From Shimia biformata (GTDB taxonomy: Bacteria; Pseudomonadota; Alphaproteobacteria; Rhodobacterales; Rhodobacteraceae): 64,000 nucleotides of DNA. Positions 1 to 8,596 of the stretch are shown piece by piece; within the stretch, counting starts at the first letter, position 1; each line of letters begins with the position of its first letter. Location: the NCBI RefSeq assembly GCF_016888515.1, contig NZ_JAFEJK010000001.1, positions 744,001 to 808,000 of the forward strand, read 5' to 3'. The notes beneath the pieces were generated by a model. It had not been told where the DNA came from, did no database searches, and saw only the letters and a program-made list of their open reading frames with translations. Made by a program: the position numbers and the translations under genes.

Positions 1-672
1 GAAGAACTGGGCGGCATGGACAAGGTCAACGGTATCGTGCTGGATCTGCGCAACAACCCCGGTGGCCTTCTGACCCAGGCGATCAAAGTTTCGGACGCCT
101 TCCTTGAAAAGGGCGAGATCGTCTCGACCCGGGGCCGCAACCCGGCGGATGGTGAGCGTTATAACGCTCAGCCCGGTGACCTGTCGCAGGGCAAGCCCAT
201 CGTGGTGCTGATTAATGGCGGGTCGGCTTCAGCTTCGGAAATCGTCGCCGGTGCGCTTCAGGATCATCGCCGCGCGATCGTTGTCGGCACCAAGAGCTTC
301 GGCAAGGGGTCGGTGCAAACGGTCATGCCGCTGCGTGGAAACGGTGCGATGCGCCTGACCACGGCGCGCTACTACACCCCGTCGGGCCGGTCGATCCAGG
401 CGCTGGGCGTCAGCCCCGACATTATCGTCGAACAGCCCCCGCGCCGTCCTGCCAGCGAGGAAGATGATGAGTCGGCAGCGCGTCAGGGCCGCTCGGAGGC
501 CGACCTGCGCGGCAGCCTCGACAATGACAGCCTGTCCGAGGACGAGATCCGCCAGATCGAAGAGGATCGCGCCCGCGCCGAGAAAGCTGCCGAGTTGCGG
601 CAAGAGGACTATCAGCTGGCCTATGCCATCGATATCCTCAAGGGCCTGTCGGCTCTGGGTCCGAAGGAATAG
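1..672 (+). CDS. ctpA: C-terminal processing peptidase, S41 family (5' partial)
   Basis: The reading frame is open from the first base, so the start lies outside the window and only the last 223 residues are present. CtpA enzymes are periplasmic serine proteases that trim C-terminal tails of envelope proteins. The visible part contains the end of the protease core: the Ser region ([14 protein letters not shown]) and the Lys of the catalytic dyad region ([12 protein letters not shown]). The PDZ domain and signal peptide are not in the window. The tail is acidic and charged, ending in a helical [10 protein letters not shown] segment, as in alphaproteobacterial homologues. An intrinsic terminator follows directly, and rppH comes next. 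Confidence 0.93.
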   Translation, partial: EELGGMDKVNGIVLDLRNNPGGLLTQAIKVSDAFLEKGEIVSTRGRNPADGERYNAQPGDLSQGKPIVVLINGGSASASEIVAGALQDHRRAIVVGTKSFGKGSVQTVMPLRGNGAMRLTTARYYTPSGRSIQALGVSPDIIVEQPPRRPASEEDDESAARQGRSEADLRGSLDNDSLSEDEIRQIEEDRARAEKAAELRQEDYQLAYAIDILKGLSALGPKE

Positions 673-695
673 CCGTCGCACAGATTGGCATTTCG

Positions 696-723
696 GAAGG
701 GGCCGTTTGGCCCCTTCTTTTTT
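696..723 (+). terminator. Intrinsic terminator after ctpA
   Basis: A perfect 9-bp stem (GAAGGGGCC / GGCCCCTTC) with a GTTT loop is followed by six T. It lies 24 bases after the ctpA stop and separates ctpA from rppH. Confidence 0.9.
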
Positions 724-796
724 GCACGATGTAATCTGGGTGCGTTGCACCGATGAATGCGCCGGGCTAGGACAAGTCCAGTTGAAGGAGCCGCAG

Positions 797-1279
797 ATGA
801 CACCAGAAGAAATAGCCAAGCTGCCCTATCGCCGCTGCGTGGGTGTGATGTTGATGAATGCGGCGGGCCATGTCTTTGTCGGTCAGCGCATCGACACGGA
901 ACAACCGGCCTGGCAGATGCCGCAGGGCGGAGTCGACAAGGGTGAAGCCCCCCGCGACGCGGCGCTGCGCGAATTGTGGGAGGAAACTGGCGTTCCGGCT
1001 GATCTGGTGTCGGTGGTGGCCGAAACTGCGGACTGGATTCCCTATGACTTGCCGCATGACATCGTGCCGCGCATCTGGAAGGGGCGGTATCGCGGGCAGG
1101 AACAGAAGTGGTTCCTGTTGCGCTTCCACGGGGCGGATTCGGATGTGAATATCGCCACGGACCACCCCGAATTCTCGACCTGGCGCTGGCTGCCGCCATC
1201 TGAACTGGTGGACAATATCGTGCCGTTCAAACGCGCGGTCTATGCCGCCGTGCTTGAGGCGTTTGCCGACCATCTCTGA
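797..1279 (+). CDS. rppH: RNA pyrophosphohydrolase (Nudix family)
   Basis: Product of 160 residues, the usual RppH size. It removes pyrophosphate from the 5' end of triphosphorylated RNA, which opens the transcript to decay. The N-terminal [11 protein letters not shown] strand and WQMPQGG are typical of RppH, and the Nudix box follows (GGVDKGE...[12 protein letters not shown]) at about residues 45-68. The ATG at 797 is preceded by a GAAGGAG ribosome site. The same frame is open upstream to 464, but that part overlaps ctpA and has no family similarity. Neighbourhood after ctpA is common in Rhodobacterales. Confidence 0.93.
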   Translation: MTPEEIAKLPYRRCVGVMLMNAAGHVFVGQRIDTEQPAWQMPQGGVDKGEAPRDAALRELWEETGVPADLVSVVAETADWIPYDLPHDIVPRIWKGRYRGQEQKWFLLRFHGADSDVNIATDHPEFSTWRWLPPSELVDNIVPFKRAVYAAVLEAFADHL

Positions 1280-1354
1280 AGGTCTCCCGTCCATCGTCAG
1301 GGCCTGTCGGCCCGTCCTCTGGCTGGGCAGGGCGCCGCGCTGACGCGCGTCGTG

Positions 1355-1386
1355 CCTCCGGCGGAGGTATTTGGGGCAAGAGGAAG
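1355..1386. repeat. Dispersed intergenic repeat, copy A
   Basis: The stretch begins with the small palindrome CCTCCGGCGGAGG and continues GGTATTTGGGGCAAGAGGAA. The GGTATTT...AGAGGAA core recurs, with changes, at 23540-23589 and (opposite strand) at 52697-52771, always between genes. Confidence 0.55.
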
Positions 1387-1403
1387 CGGGGGACTCGAAA
1401 TGA

Positions 1404-1418
1404 GAACAAAAAGTGAAT
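1404..1418 (+). promoter_or_regulatory. LexA (SOS) box upstream of dnaE2
   Basis: GAAC-aaaaagt-GAAT matches the alphaproteobacterial LexA operator GAAC-N7-GAAC with one mismatch in the second half. It ends 16 bases before the dnaE2 start codon, a position where a bound repressor would block transcription. DnaE2 is a known SOS gene, which fits. Confidence 0.75.
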
Positions 1419-1434
1419 ATACTGCCGAGTCACC

Positions 1435-4400
1435 ATGCTAGCCGAACTGTCGATCACGTCGAATTTCACCTTTCTCACCGGGGCGTCGCACCCCGAGGAA
1501 TATATGCGCCGTGCCGCCATGGTCGGGCTGGATGCGATTGCGATTGCGGATGAAAACTCGGTTGCGGGCATCGTGCGGGCACATGCCGAGGCGCGCGAGA
1601 TCGCGCGGCGGGTGGCCGAGAGGCGGCGGTTTGATGATGAGGTCGGGCTGATCGGGCCGCCCTGTCCCGAGGGCTGTGATCCCGGGCCGTCGATGCCGAT
1701 TTATGCCACGCCGCGGCTGATTCCGGCGGCGCGGCTGGTTCTGGCGGATACGCCGGACGTGACGGCCCTGCCCGAGAACAGGGCGGGCTGGGCCAGCCTG
1801 TGCCGGATGTTGTCGCGCGGGCGGCTGCGGGTCGAGAAGGGGCAGTGTCATCTGACGCTGGATGACCTTATGGAGAACGGCGACGGGCTGTGCCTGATCC
1901 TGCATCCCCATCCCCATGCCCGCCACGTGGCACGCGGCGCGGGCGGGTGGGCACCACATCTGAACCGCCTGAAGCGGCGCTTTGCCGGACGGCTGTGGCT
2001 GGGGCTGACCCCGGCCTATGATGGCGAGGACGCGGCGCGGTTTGCCCATCTCGCCCGGCTGGGGCGGGAACAGGGCCTGCCGCTGGTCGCCAGCGCCATG
2101 CCGGTGATGCATCACGGGGCGCGGCGCAAGCTGGCCGATGTAGTGACCGCAATCCGCACCGGCACACGCGTCGATTTCCTCGGCCGCGAGGCGCTGACCA
2201 ATGGTGAGCGCCGACTGCGCGGCGCGGAGGAGATGGCCCGCATCTTTGCTGATTATCCAGAGGCGCTGGCAGAAACCGGACGGCTGGCGGCGCGGCTGAC
2301 CTTCTCGCTGGACGAGTTGCGCTATGAGTATCCATCCGAGGTGGCGCAGGGCGAGACGGCGGCGGGACGGCTGGAACGGCTGGCGCTTGAGGGGCTGCGC
2401 TGGCGTTATCCCCATGGCGCGCCCGAAAAGGTCCGCACCATGCTGCGCCACGAACTGGACCTGATTTCCAAGCTCAAATACGAGCCCTATTTCCTGACCG
2501 TGCGCGACGTGGTGCATTTCGCCCGCTCGCGTGACATCCTGTGCCAGGGGCGTGGGTCGGCGGCCAATTCCGTGGTCTGTTATTGCCTTGGTGTGACCTC
2601 GGTCAGCCCCGAGATCGGGACGATGGTCTTCGAACGTTTCGTCAGCGAGGCACGGGACGAGCCGCCCGACATCGACGTCGATTTCGAACATGAGCGGCGT
2701 GAGGAGGTGATCCAGTGGATCTATGAACGCTATGGCCGCCACCGCGCCGGGCTGTGTGCCACCGTGGTGCACTATCGCGGCAAGCGGGCAATCCGCGAGG
2801 TTGGCCGCGCGATGGGGCTGACCGAGGACACGATCTCGGCTTTGTCGTCCCAGCTCTGGGGGTTCTTCTCGGCTGATGCGGTCGAGGATCAGCGCCTGCG
2901 CGAGATTGGTCTAGACCCCGAGGACCGGCGGCTGAAGCAGACGATGGAGCTGGTGCATGAGATCATCGGCTTCCCGCGTCATTTGTCCCAGCATGTCGGC
3001 GGGTTCATCATGACGGAAGGACGGCTGGACGAGTTGGTCCCGATGGAGAACGCCACGATGGAGGACCGCACCGTCATCTGCTGGGACAAGGACGATATCG
3101 ACGCGCTGGGCATCCTCAAGGTGGATGTCCTCAGCCTTGGCATGCTGACCTGTATCCGCAAGGCGTTTGACCTGATTGAGTTGCATCTGGGCCAGCGTCA
3201 TACGCTCTCCAGCCTGCCACCCGAGGACCCGGCGGTCTATGACATGCTATGCGAGGCGGATTCGATTGGCGTTTTCCAGGTCGAAAGCCGCGCCCAGATG
3301 AACTTCTTGCCCCGGATGCGGCCGCGCAATTTCTATGACCTCGTGATCGAGGTGGCAATCATCCGGCCCGGCCCGATCCAGGGCGACATGGTGCATCCCT
3401 ATATCCGGCGGCGGAATGGTGAGGAGGAAGTATCGTTTCCTTCCGACGAGCTTGGGCAGGTCCTGGGCAAGACGCTGGGGGTGCCCTTGTTTCAGGAACA
3501 GGCCATGCAAATCGCCATCATCGGTGCCGGGTTCAGCCCGGAAGAGGCCGACCGCCTGCGCCGCTCGCTTGCGACCTTCAAGAAGCATGGCAATGTCAGC
3601 GAGTTTCAAAGCCGTTTCATGCGTGGGATGAAGCAGAATGGCTATGACGAGGAATTCGCCGCGCGGTGCTTTTCCCAGATCGAGGGGTTCGGGTCATATG
3701 GCTTTCCCGAAAGCCATGCGGCGTCTTTTGCCCTCTTGGTCTATGCCAGCGCGTGGATCAAGTGCCACCACCCGGGCATCTTCGCCTGCGCGCTTCTGAA
3801 CAGCCAGCCGATGGGGTTCTATGCCCCGGCCCAGATCGTGCGGGATGCGCGGGAACATGGTGTCACGGTGCGCCCGATCTGCATCCAGAACAGTTTCTGG
3901 GATAACGTGATGGAGCCCGATGGCAATGGCGGTCTGGCGCTGCGCCTTGGCTTCCGCCAGATCAAGGGGCTGCGCGAAGAGGATGCGGTGTGGATCGCGC
4001 AGGCGCGGGGTAATGGCTATACCGAGGTCATGGATGTCTGGCGCCGCGCCGGGATCGCGCCTGCCGTCATCACGCGGCTGGCCGAAGCGGATGTTTTCGC
4101 CGCGCTTGGCCTCACACGGCGCGAGGCGCTGTGGCAGGCCAAGGCGATCCGCGCCGACAGCGAATTGCCGCTGTTTGCTGCCGATCTTGATGGCGAGGTG
4201 ATCCACGAGGCCCCCGTCACCCTGCCGCAGATGAGCGAAGGCGAAGAGGTGGTCGAGGATTACGTTGCCATGCGCCTGACGCTGCGCCGTCACCCGCTGG
4301 CACTTCTCAGGGACCGCCTGACGCCGCCGCGCGGAACCCGGCCCGCCACCCTGCCGCATCCGGTAGGGCCGACGGCGACCCGACCGGCGCCGCCACGTTT

Positions 4401-4437
4401 CCCGACCCATGCGGACGGTGCGGGAAACCATCGCTGA
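1435..4437 (+). CDS. dnaE2: Error-prone DNA polymerase III alpha subunit DnaE2/ImuC, C-terminally short
   Basis: Product of 1000 residues related to the replicative polymerase alpha subunit, of the type used in damage-induced mutagenesis. The N-terminal PHP domain begins LAELSITSNFTFLTGASHPEE. The polymerase core carries the metal-binding PDIDVDFEHERR motif and KVDVLSLGMLT, followed by finger and helix-hairpin-helix regions. Family members usually run to roughly 1080-1150 residues and end with an OB-fold region; here the match stops after RRHPLALLRDRL and the last 40 residues are Pro/Arg-rich with no family resemblance. No imuA or imuB lies beside it. An SOS box is immediately upstream. Function may be reduced or altered by the missing tail. 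Confidence 0.9.
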   Translation: MLAELSITSNFTFLTGASHPEEYMRRAAMVGLDAIAIADENSVAGIVRAHAEAREIARRVAERRRFDDEVGLIGPPCPEGCDPGPSMPIYATPRLIPAARLVLADTPDVTALPENRAGWASLCRMLSRGRLRVEKGQCHLTLDDLMENGDGLCLILHPHPHARHVARGAGGWAPHLNRLKRRFAGRLWLGLTPAYDGEDAARFAHLARLGREQGLPLVASAMPVMHHGARRKLADVVTAIRTGTRVDFLGREALTNGERRLRGAEEMARIFADYPEALAETGRLAARLTFSLDELRYEYPSEVAQGETAAGRLERLALEGLRWRYPHGAPEKVRTMLRHELDLISKLKYEPYFLTVRDVVHFARSRDILCQGRGSAANSVVCYCLGVTSVSPEIGTMVFERFVSEARDEPPDIDVDFEHERREEVIQWIYERYGRHRAGLCATVVHYRGKRAIREVGRAMGLTEDTISALSSQLWGFFSADAVEDQRLREIGLDPEDRRLKQTMELVHEIIGFPRHLSQHVGGFIMTEGRLDELVPMENATMEDRTVICWDKDDIDALGILKVDVLSLGMLTCIRKAFDLIELHLGQRHTLSSLPPEDPAVYDMLCEADSIGVFQVESRAQMNFLPRMRPRNFYDLVIEVAIIRPGPIQGDMVHPYIRRRNGEEEVSFPSDELGQVLGKTLGVPLFQEQAMQIAIIGAGFSPEEADRLRRSLATFKKHGNVSEFQSRFMRGMKQNGYDEEFAARCFSQIEGFGSYGFPESHAASFALLVYASAWIKCHHPGIFACALLNSQPMGFYAPAQIVRDAREHGVTVRPICIQNSFWDNVMEPDGNGGLALRLGFRQIKGLREEDAVWIAQARGNGYTEVMDVWRRAGIAPAVITRLAEADVFAALGLTRREALWQAKAIRADSELPLFAADLDGEVIHEAPVTLPQMSEGEEVVEDYVAMRLTLRRHPLALLRDRLTPPRGTRPATLPHPVGPTATRPAPPRFPTHADGAGNHR

Positions 4438-4489
4438 GACGCTTCCCCCACAGGCAACCCCGCGCTAGGTTTCCAGAAGGGAGGACGGC

Positions 4490-4900
4490 ATGAAACTCAA
4501 ACTGCACCATATCAACCTGTCTACCGAGAATGTCGGGCGGATGGATGCGTTTTACCGTGATGTCATGGGGCTTGAGCCGCCCGTGTCGGGATTGCCGATG
4601 CTGGAAAAGGACAAGGGCTATGCTGGGGATGTGGCCTTTGTCTGGGATGGCGACATCCAATTGCATCTGGCGCAGAAGGATATTCATGCCGGGTTCAACA
4701 CCGGACAGATCGTCAACCCGGTCAGTCGCGGACATATCGCCTATCGCACCGACGACATCGAGGCATTCAAGCAGCATCTGCGCGACAGGGGGATCCCGTT
4801 CTCGGACTGGGAAAATGCCGCCGTCGAGGGCTGGCATCAGGTGTTCTTCTATGACCCCGACGGCAATGTCATCGAGGTGCATCAGGTGGACGGGGAATAA
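4490..4900 (+). CDS. VOC (glyoxalase/bleomycin resistance) family protein
   Basis: Product of 136 residues. The start (KLHHINLSTENVGRMDAFYRDVMGL) and end (GWHQVFFYDPDGNVIEVHQ) are the two beta-alpha-beta-beta-beta modules of the vicinal oxygen chelate fold. The His near the N-terminus and the Glu of NVIEVHQ are the usual metal ligands. The family includes lyases, dioxygenases and binding proteins, so the substrate cannot be assigned. The start has a good ribosome site (GGGAGGAC). It lies 52 bases after dnaE2 and may share its transcript. Confidence 0.8.
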   Translation: MKLKLHHINLSTENVGRMDAFYRDVMGLEPPVSGLPMLEKDKGYAGDVAFVWDGDIQLHLAQKDIHAGFNTGQIVNPVSRGHIAYRTDDIEAFKQHLRDRGIPFSDWENAAVEGWHQVFFYDPDGNVIEVHQVDGE

Positions 4901-4960
4901 ACCCTTGCTCGGGCTGCAACCGATGGACAGCCCCGCCGCGCCGTTGTAATCACCGCTGTC

Positions 4961-5440
4961 ATGGCTAAGCAGAAGCAGAAAACCGATCCCAACTACAAGG
5001 TTATCGCCGAGAACCGGCGGGCCCGGTTCGATTATGCTATCGAGGATGACATTGAATGCGGGATCGTGCTGCAAGGATCCGAGGTCAAATCGCTGCGAGG
5101 TGGCGGCTCGAATATCGCCGAAAGCTATGCCGCTGTTGAGGAGGGAGAGCTGTGGCTGGTGAACTCTTACATCGCGCCCTATGACCGCGCGATGTTCAGC
5201 CACGAAGAACGCCGCCGCCGCAAACTTCTGGTCAGCCGCAAGGAACTGGCAAACCTGTGGAACGCGACCCAGCGCAAGGGCATGACCCTTGTGCCTCTGG
5301 TTATTTACTTCAACCACAAGGGCCGGGTGAAGCTGAAGATTGGCATCGCCAAGGGCAAGAAGATCCACGACAAGCGGGCCACCGAGGCGAAGCGCGACTG
5401 GGGTCGCCAGAAACAGCGCCTGCTGCGTCACGGCGACTAA
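4961..5440 (+). CDS. smpB: SsrA-binding protein SmpB
   Basis: Product of 159 residues, a normal SmpB length. It binds tmRNA and brings it to stalled ribosomes for trans-translation. Recognisable segments are the N-terminal [18 protein letters not shown]-type strand with [10 protein letters not shown], the middle [15 protein letters not shown], and the basic C-terminal tail [17 protein letters not shown] that enters the decoding site. The ribosome site before the ATG is weak. The tmRNA gene is not in the window. Confidence 0.95.
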   Translation: MAKQKQKTDPNYKVIAENRRARFDYAIEDDIECGIVLQGSEVKSLRGGGSNIAESYAAVEEGELWLVNSYIAPYDRAMFSHEERRRRKLLVSRKELANLWNATQRKGMTLVPLVIYFNHKGRVKLKIGIAKGKKIHDKRATEAKRDWGRQKQRLLRHGD

Positions 5441-5602
5441 ACTCCATTGGCTTTCGCCGCGCCATCCCCCTCCGGGATGCATGGTACGGGGAAAACTCCC
5501 TTTCCTTTCCCGCATATCGACCGGCCATTCCTGATAGCTTGACGATGCAGGGTTCAGGGGCCGGCCCGCCAGCTATCCAAATGCGGCCTCGCGGAGGGTA
5601 TT

Positions 5603-5881
5603 ATGGAACTGATAATCGGACTTCTTTCGGGTGCGGTTGGTGGCAACGCGGCCGGCCGGCTGATCAAGGGAATCGACCAGGGCACGCTGATCAACTCGAT
5701 CGCCGGGATTGTCGGCGGCGGTTTGGGCGGTCAGATTCTGGCGGCGCTGGGCGCGGGTGGCATGGCGGACGGCGGTGGCATGGACGTCGGCGCGATCATC
5801 GGCCAGGTCGCCAGCGGCGGTGTCGGCGGCGGTGTGGTTCTGGCAATTGTCGGACTGGTGCGTAACGCACTGTCGAAGTAA
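5603..5881 (+). CDS. Small glycine-rich membrane protein, unknown function
   Basis: Product of 92 residues, mostly Gly, Ala, Ile and Val. There are about three hydrophobic stretches (ELIIGLLSGAVGG, INSIAGIVGGGLGG, GGGVVLAIVGLV) rich in GxxxG-type spacing, which suggests tightly packed membrane helices or membrane-associated assembly. A strong ribosome site (GGAGGG, 7 bases before the ATG) supports it as a real gene. I do not recognise the family well enough to name it. The 160 bases between smpB and this gene hold no other feature I can support. Confidence 0.6.
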   Translation: MELIIGLLSGAVGGNAAGRLIKGIDQGTLINSIAGIVGGGLGGQILAALGAGGMADGGGMDVGAIIGQVASGGVGGGVVLAIVGLVRNALSK

Positions 5882-5994
5882 GCCGAGTACCCGGACAGGA
5901 AAACCCAATGGGCAGGGACGCTGCGGCGACCCCGCTCTTGCCTCTGTTTGCCCCTGATAGTAGGCAGGAACCGATATTCACACCGGGGGTAATC

Positions 5995-6852
5995 ATGGCT
6001 CAGGACGATCCCAGAACGCTTGTTTCCACCGAATGGCTGGCGCAGCACCTCAAGGATCCCGATCTCAGGATCATCGACGCAAGCTGGTATTTGCCCGGCG
6101 ACGGGCGCGATCCCAAGGCCGAATATGACAGCGCCCATATTCCCGGTGCGCGGTTCTTCGATATTGACGAGATTGCCGACCTGCGCTCGGACCTGCCGCA
6201 TATGGTGCCGCCGGTCGAAAAGTTCATGTCACGGATGCGCGCCATGGGCGTTGGGGACGGGCATCAGGTCGTGGTCTATGACGGCGCCGGGCTGTTTTCG
6301 GCGGCTCGGGTCTGGTGGCTGTTCCGCCTGATGGGGCAGGACAATGTCGCGGTGCTGGATGGCGGTTTCCCGAAATGGCAGGCCGAAGGCCGCCCGGTCG
6401 AAGACCTGCCCCCGGTAATCCGTGACCGTCACATGACAGTGCGCCGGCAAAACCACATGGTCCGGGATGTGACGCAGGTGTCATCGGCGTCGAAACTTGG
6501 CGATCACGAGATCATCGATGCCCGCGCCCCCGCCCGGTTCCGTGGCGAGGCACCCGAACCGCGCCCGGGTCTGCGCGCAGGCCACATCCCCGGCTCGAAG
6601 AATGTGCATTTTGCCACGCTCCTGAACGAAGATGGCACGATGAAAGCGCCCGACGACTTGCGCGCGGTTTTTGCCTCTGCTGGGGTCGATCTGGATAAAC
6701 CCGCCATCACCACCTGCGGATCGGGCGTCACTGCTGCGGTTCTCAGTCTTGCCATGGAGCGGTTCGGCAAATCTGACCATTCGCTCTATGACGGATCATG
6801 GACAGAGTGGGGGATGTTCCCCACCGTCCCAGTTGCCACCGGAGAAGCCTGA
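5995..6852 (+). CDS. sseA: 3-mercaptopyruvate sulfurtransferase (two-domain rhodanese)
   Basis: Product of 285 residues with two rhodanese domains. The first (about residues 8-130, STEWLAQHLKDPDLRIIDASWYLP...) is structural. The second carries the active-site loop TTCGSGVTA with Cys241. CGSGVT is the loop typical of mercaptopyruvate sulfurtransferases, as against CRKGVT in thiosulfate rhodaneses. The frame is open further upstream to 5908, but the ATG at 5995 follows a GGGGGT ribosome site and matches the family start. The stop overlaps the next start (ATGA at 6850-6854 region), so it is coupled to the aminotransferase. Confidence 0.9.
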   Translation: MAQDDPRTLVSTEWLAQHLKDPDLRIIDASWYLPGDGRDPKAEYDSAHIPGARFFDIDEIADLRSDLPHMVPPVEKFMSRMRAMGVGDGHQVVVYDGAGLFSAARVWWLFRLMGQDNVAVLDGGFPKWQAEGRPVEDLPPVIRDRHMTVRRQNHMVRDVTQVSSASKLGDHEIIDARAPARFRGEAPEPRPGLRAGHIPGSKNVHFATLLNEDGTMKAPDDLRAVFASAGVDLDKPAITTCGSGVTAAVLSLAMERFGKSDHSLYDGSWTEWGMFPTVPVATGEA

Positions 6853-8036
6853 TGCTGACCAACCTCAAAGCCCAGCCCGCCGACAAGATCCTCGCTCTGA
6901 TGGCGATGTATCGCGACGACCCGCGCCCGACGAAGATCGACCTGGGCGTCGGGGTCTACAAGAATGCCGAGGGCGTGACCCCGGTGATGCGTGCCGTGAA
7001 AACGGCCGAGCGGCGGCTGGTCGAAGAACAGACCACCAAGTCCTATGTTGCGCTGGCCGGTGATCCTGCGTTTTCGGCTGCGATGACAGACCTTCTTCTG
7101 GCTGACAGTGTCGACCGCGCCCGCATCGCCGCCATTGCCACACCTGGCGGCACCGGCGCGGTGCGTCAGGCGTTCGAACTGATCAAGGGGGCAAGCCCGA
7201 CGGCCCGCGTCTGGGTCTCGAACCCGACCTGGCCGAACCACGTCTCGATCCTGAACCACCTGCAGATCGAAACGGTGAAGTACCGCTATTTCGACACTGA
7301 AACGCGCGGTGTCGATTTCGACGGCATGATCGAAGACCTGAACGCCGCGACTCCGGGCGACGTGGTGCTGTTGCATGGCTGCTGCCACAACCCGACGGGT
7401 GCGAACCTGAACCTGACCCAATGGCAGTCGGTGATCGACCTGTTGAACGAAAAGGGCCTGATTCCGATGATCGACATTGCCTATCAGGGCTTTGGCGACG
7501 GGCTTGAGGAAGATGCCGCCGCGACCCGGCTGGTGGCCTCGTCCGTGCCGGAATGCCTGATCGCGGCCAGCTGTTCGAAGAACTTCGGGGTGTATCGAGA
7601 GCGGACCGGGATGTTGATGGCGATCTCGGAAAACGCCGACAACACGGCCGTGACCCAGGGCAACCTGAACCACCTGAACCGCCAGAATTATTCCTTCCCG
7701 CCCGATCATGGCGCGCGGGTCGTCACGACCATCCTGACCGATGACGCGCTGCGCGCGGATTGGGCTGCGGAACTGGAAGAGACGCGGCTGTCGATGCTGA
7801 ACCTGCGTGAACAGCTTGCCAGCGAATTGCAGCGCCTGTCAGGGTCCGACCGTTTTGGCTTCCTCGCTCAGCACCGGGGCATGTTCAGCCAGCTGGGGAC
7901 CACCCCCGACATGGTCGAGCGTCTGCGGGCGGAACACGGGATCTACATGGTCTCGGATTCGCGCCTGAACATTGCCGGGCTAAATGCCGTAACAGTGCCG
8001 ATCCTGGCCAAGGCGATCGTTGAGACCGGCATCTGA
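6852..8036 (+). CDS. Aromatic amino acid / aspartate aminotransferase (class I, PLP)
   Basis: Product of 394 residues of the TyrB/AspC subgroup of class I aminotransferases. Features are the N-terminal DPRPTKIDLGVGVYK, the cofactor-binding GGTGAVRQ and NPTWPNH segments, HGCCHNPTG, and SCSKNFGVYRERTG with the Lys that forms the Schiff base with pyridoxal phosphate. These are shared by aspartate and aromatic aminotransferases, so exact specificity is open. The start codon shares bases with the sseA stop; coupling of an aminotransferase with a mercaptopyruvate enzyme could link cysteine transamination to sulfur transfer. A strong terminator follows. Confidence 0.9.
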   Translation: MLTNLKAQPADKILALMAMYRDDPRPTKIDLGVGVYKNAEGVTPVMRAVKTAERRLVEEQTTKSYVALAGDPAFSAAMTDLLLADSVDRARIAAIATPGGTGAVRQAFELIKGASPTARVWVSNPTWPNHVSILNHLQIETVKYRYFDTETRGVDFDGMIEDLNAATPGDVVLLHGCCHNPTGANLNLTQWQSVIDLLNEKGLIPMIDIAYQGFGDGLEEDAAATRLVASSVPECLIAASCSKNFGVYRERTGMLMAISENADNTAVTQGNLNHLNRQNYSFPPDHGARVVTTILTDDALRADWAAELEETRLSMLNLREQLASELQRLSGSDRFGFLAQHRGMFSQLGTTPDMVERLRAEHGIYMVSDSRLNIAGLNAVTVPILAKAIVETGI

Positions 8037-8063
8037 CAAATTTCAACGACTTATCAGTCCACG

Positions 8064-8094
8064 CGCCCCCGCGACCTGCGGGGGCGTTTTTTTT
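8064..8094 (+). terminator. Intrinsic terminator after the aminotransferase
   Basis: A perfect 9-bp stem (CGCCCCCGC / GCGGGGGCG) with a 5-base loop is followed by eight T. Confidence 0.95.
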
Positions 8095-8112
8095 GTCTTC
8101 GACAAGTCCGGG

Positions 8113-8478
8113 TTAGTCATCCAGCGGCACCTGGGCCCGGTGTTCGGACCAGCCATCGACGCTGCATCGTGCGCGGATGAATAACGGGGCGCTGTCATGC
8201 ACCATCGTCACGCCGCCCAAAGACCGTTTGAACGGTTGTTCGTGGACATGCGGGTGCAAAAGCTCTCGGACGGCCAACACCTTGCCGGTCTCATCCTCGA
8301 CCCTCCAACCATCGGCGTAGTGGTCCCACCCCGTGTCGGGGTGTGCAAGCGTCACGTCGAAGCGTGCGCGGTCATTGCCATCGCGCGTCGCAGTTACCGC
8401 CAGAATGTCAGGTGGATCGGCCCGCAGCGGCAGGGCAAGACAGGTCAGGGCGAGGGCGATAGATGGGCGCAACGGCAT
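8113..8478 (-). CDS. Small secreted protein of unknown function
   Basis: Product of 121 residues starting with a clear Sec signal peptide (RPSIALALTCLALPLRA, cleavage likely before DPPD). The mature part (DILAVTATRDGNDRARFDVTLAHPDTGWDHYADGWRV) looks like a small beta-rich periplasmic domain with conserved Trp, His and Tyr. I recall similar conserved proteins in Rhodobacterales but know no function. It reads towards the aminotransferase terminator; no operon partner is apparent. Confidence 0.7.
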   Translation of the reverse strand: MPLRPSIALALTCLALPLRADPPDILAVTATRDGNDRARFDVTLAHPDTGWDHYADGWRVEDETGKVLAVRELLHPHVHEQPFKRSLGGVTMVHDSAPLFIRARCSVDGWSEHRAQVPLDD

Positions 8479-8542
8479 ATAGCCAGTCTAGCGGCATACC
8501 CCGGCAAGTCTCGTCACGCTTTCGTCAACATATTTGGCGCAT

Positions 8543-8572
8543 GAAAAAAAGGCCCGGACAATCGCCCGGGCC
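8543..8572 (-). terminator. Intrinsic terminator of glnK-amtB
   Basis: GGCCCGG / CCGGGCC stem at 8551-8572 is flanked on the plus strand by a run of A (8544-8550), which reads as a T run for the minus-strand operon. Confidence 0.85.
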
Positions 8573-8596
8573 TTCTTTGATCTTGTGTCGAGGCGC

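Noticed and set aside
464-796. Upstream extension of the rppH frame
   Set aside because: It overlaps ctpA in another frame and crosses the terminator; the ATG at 797 has a proper ribosome site.
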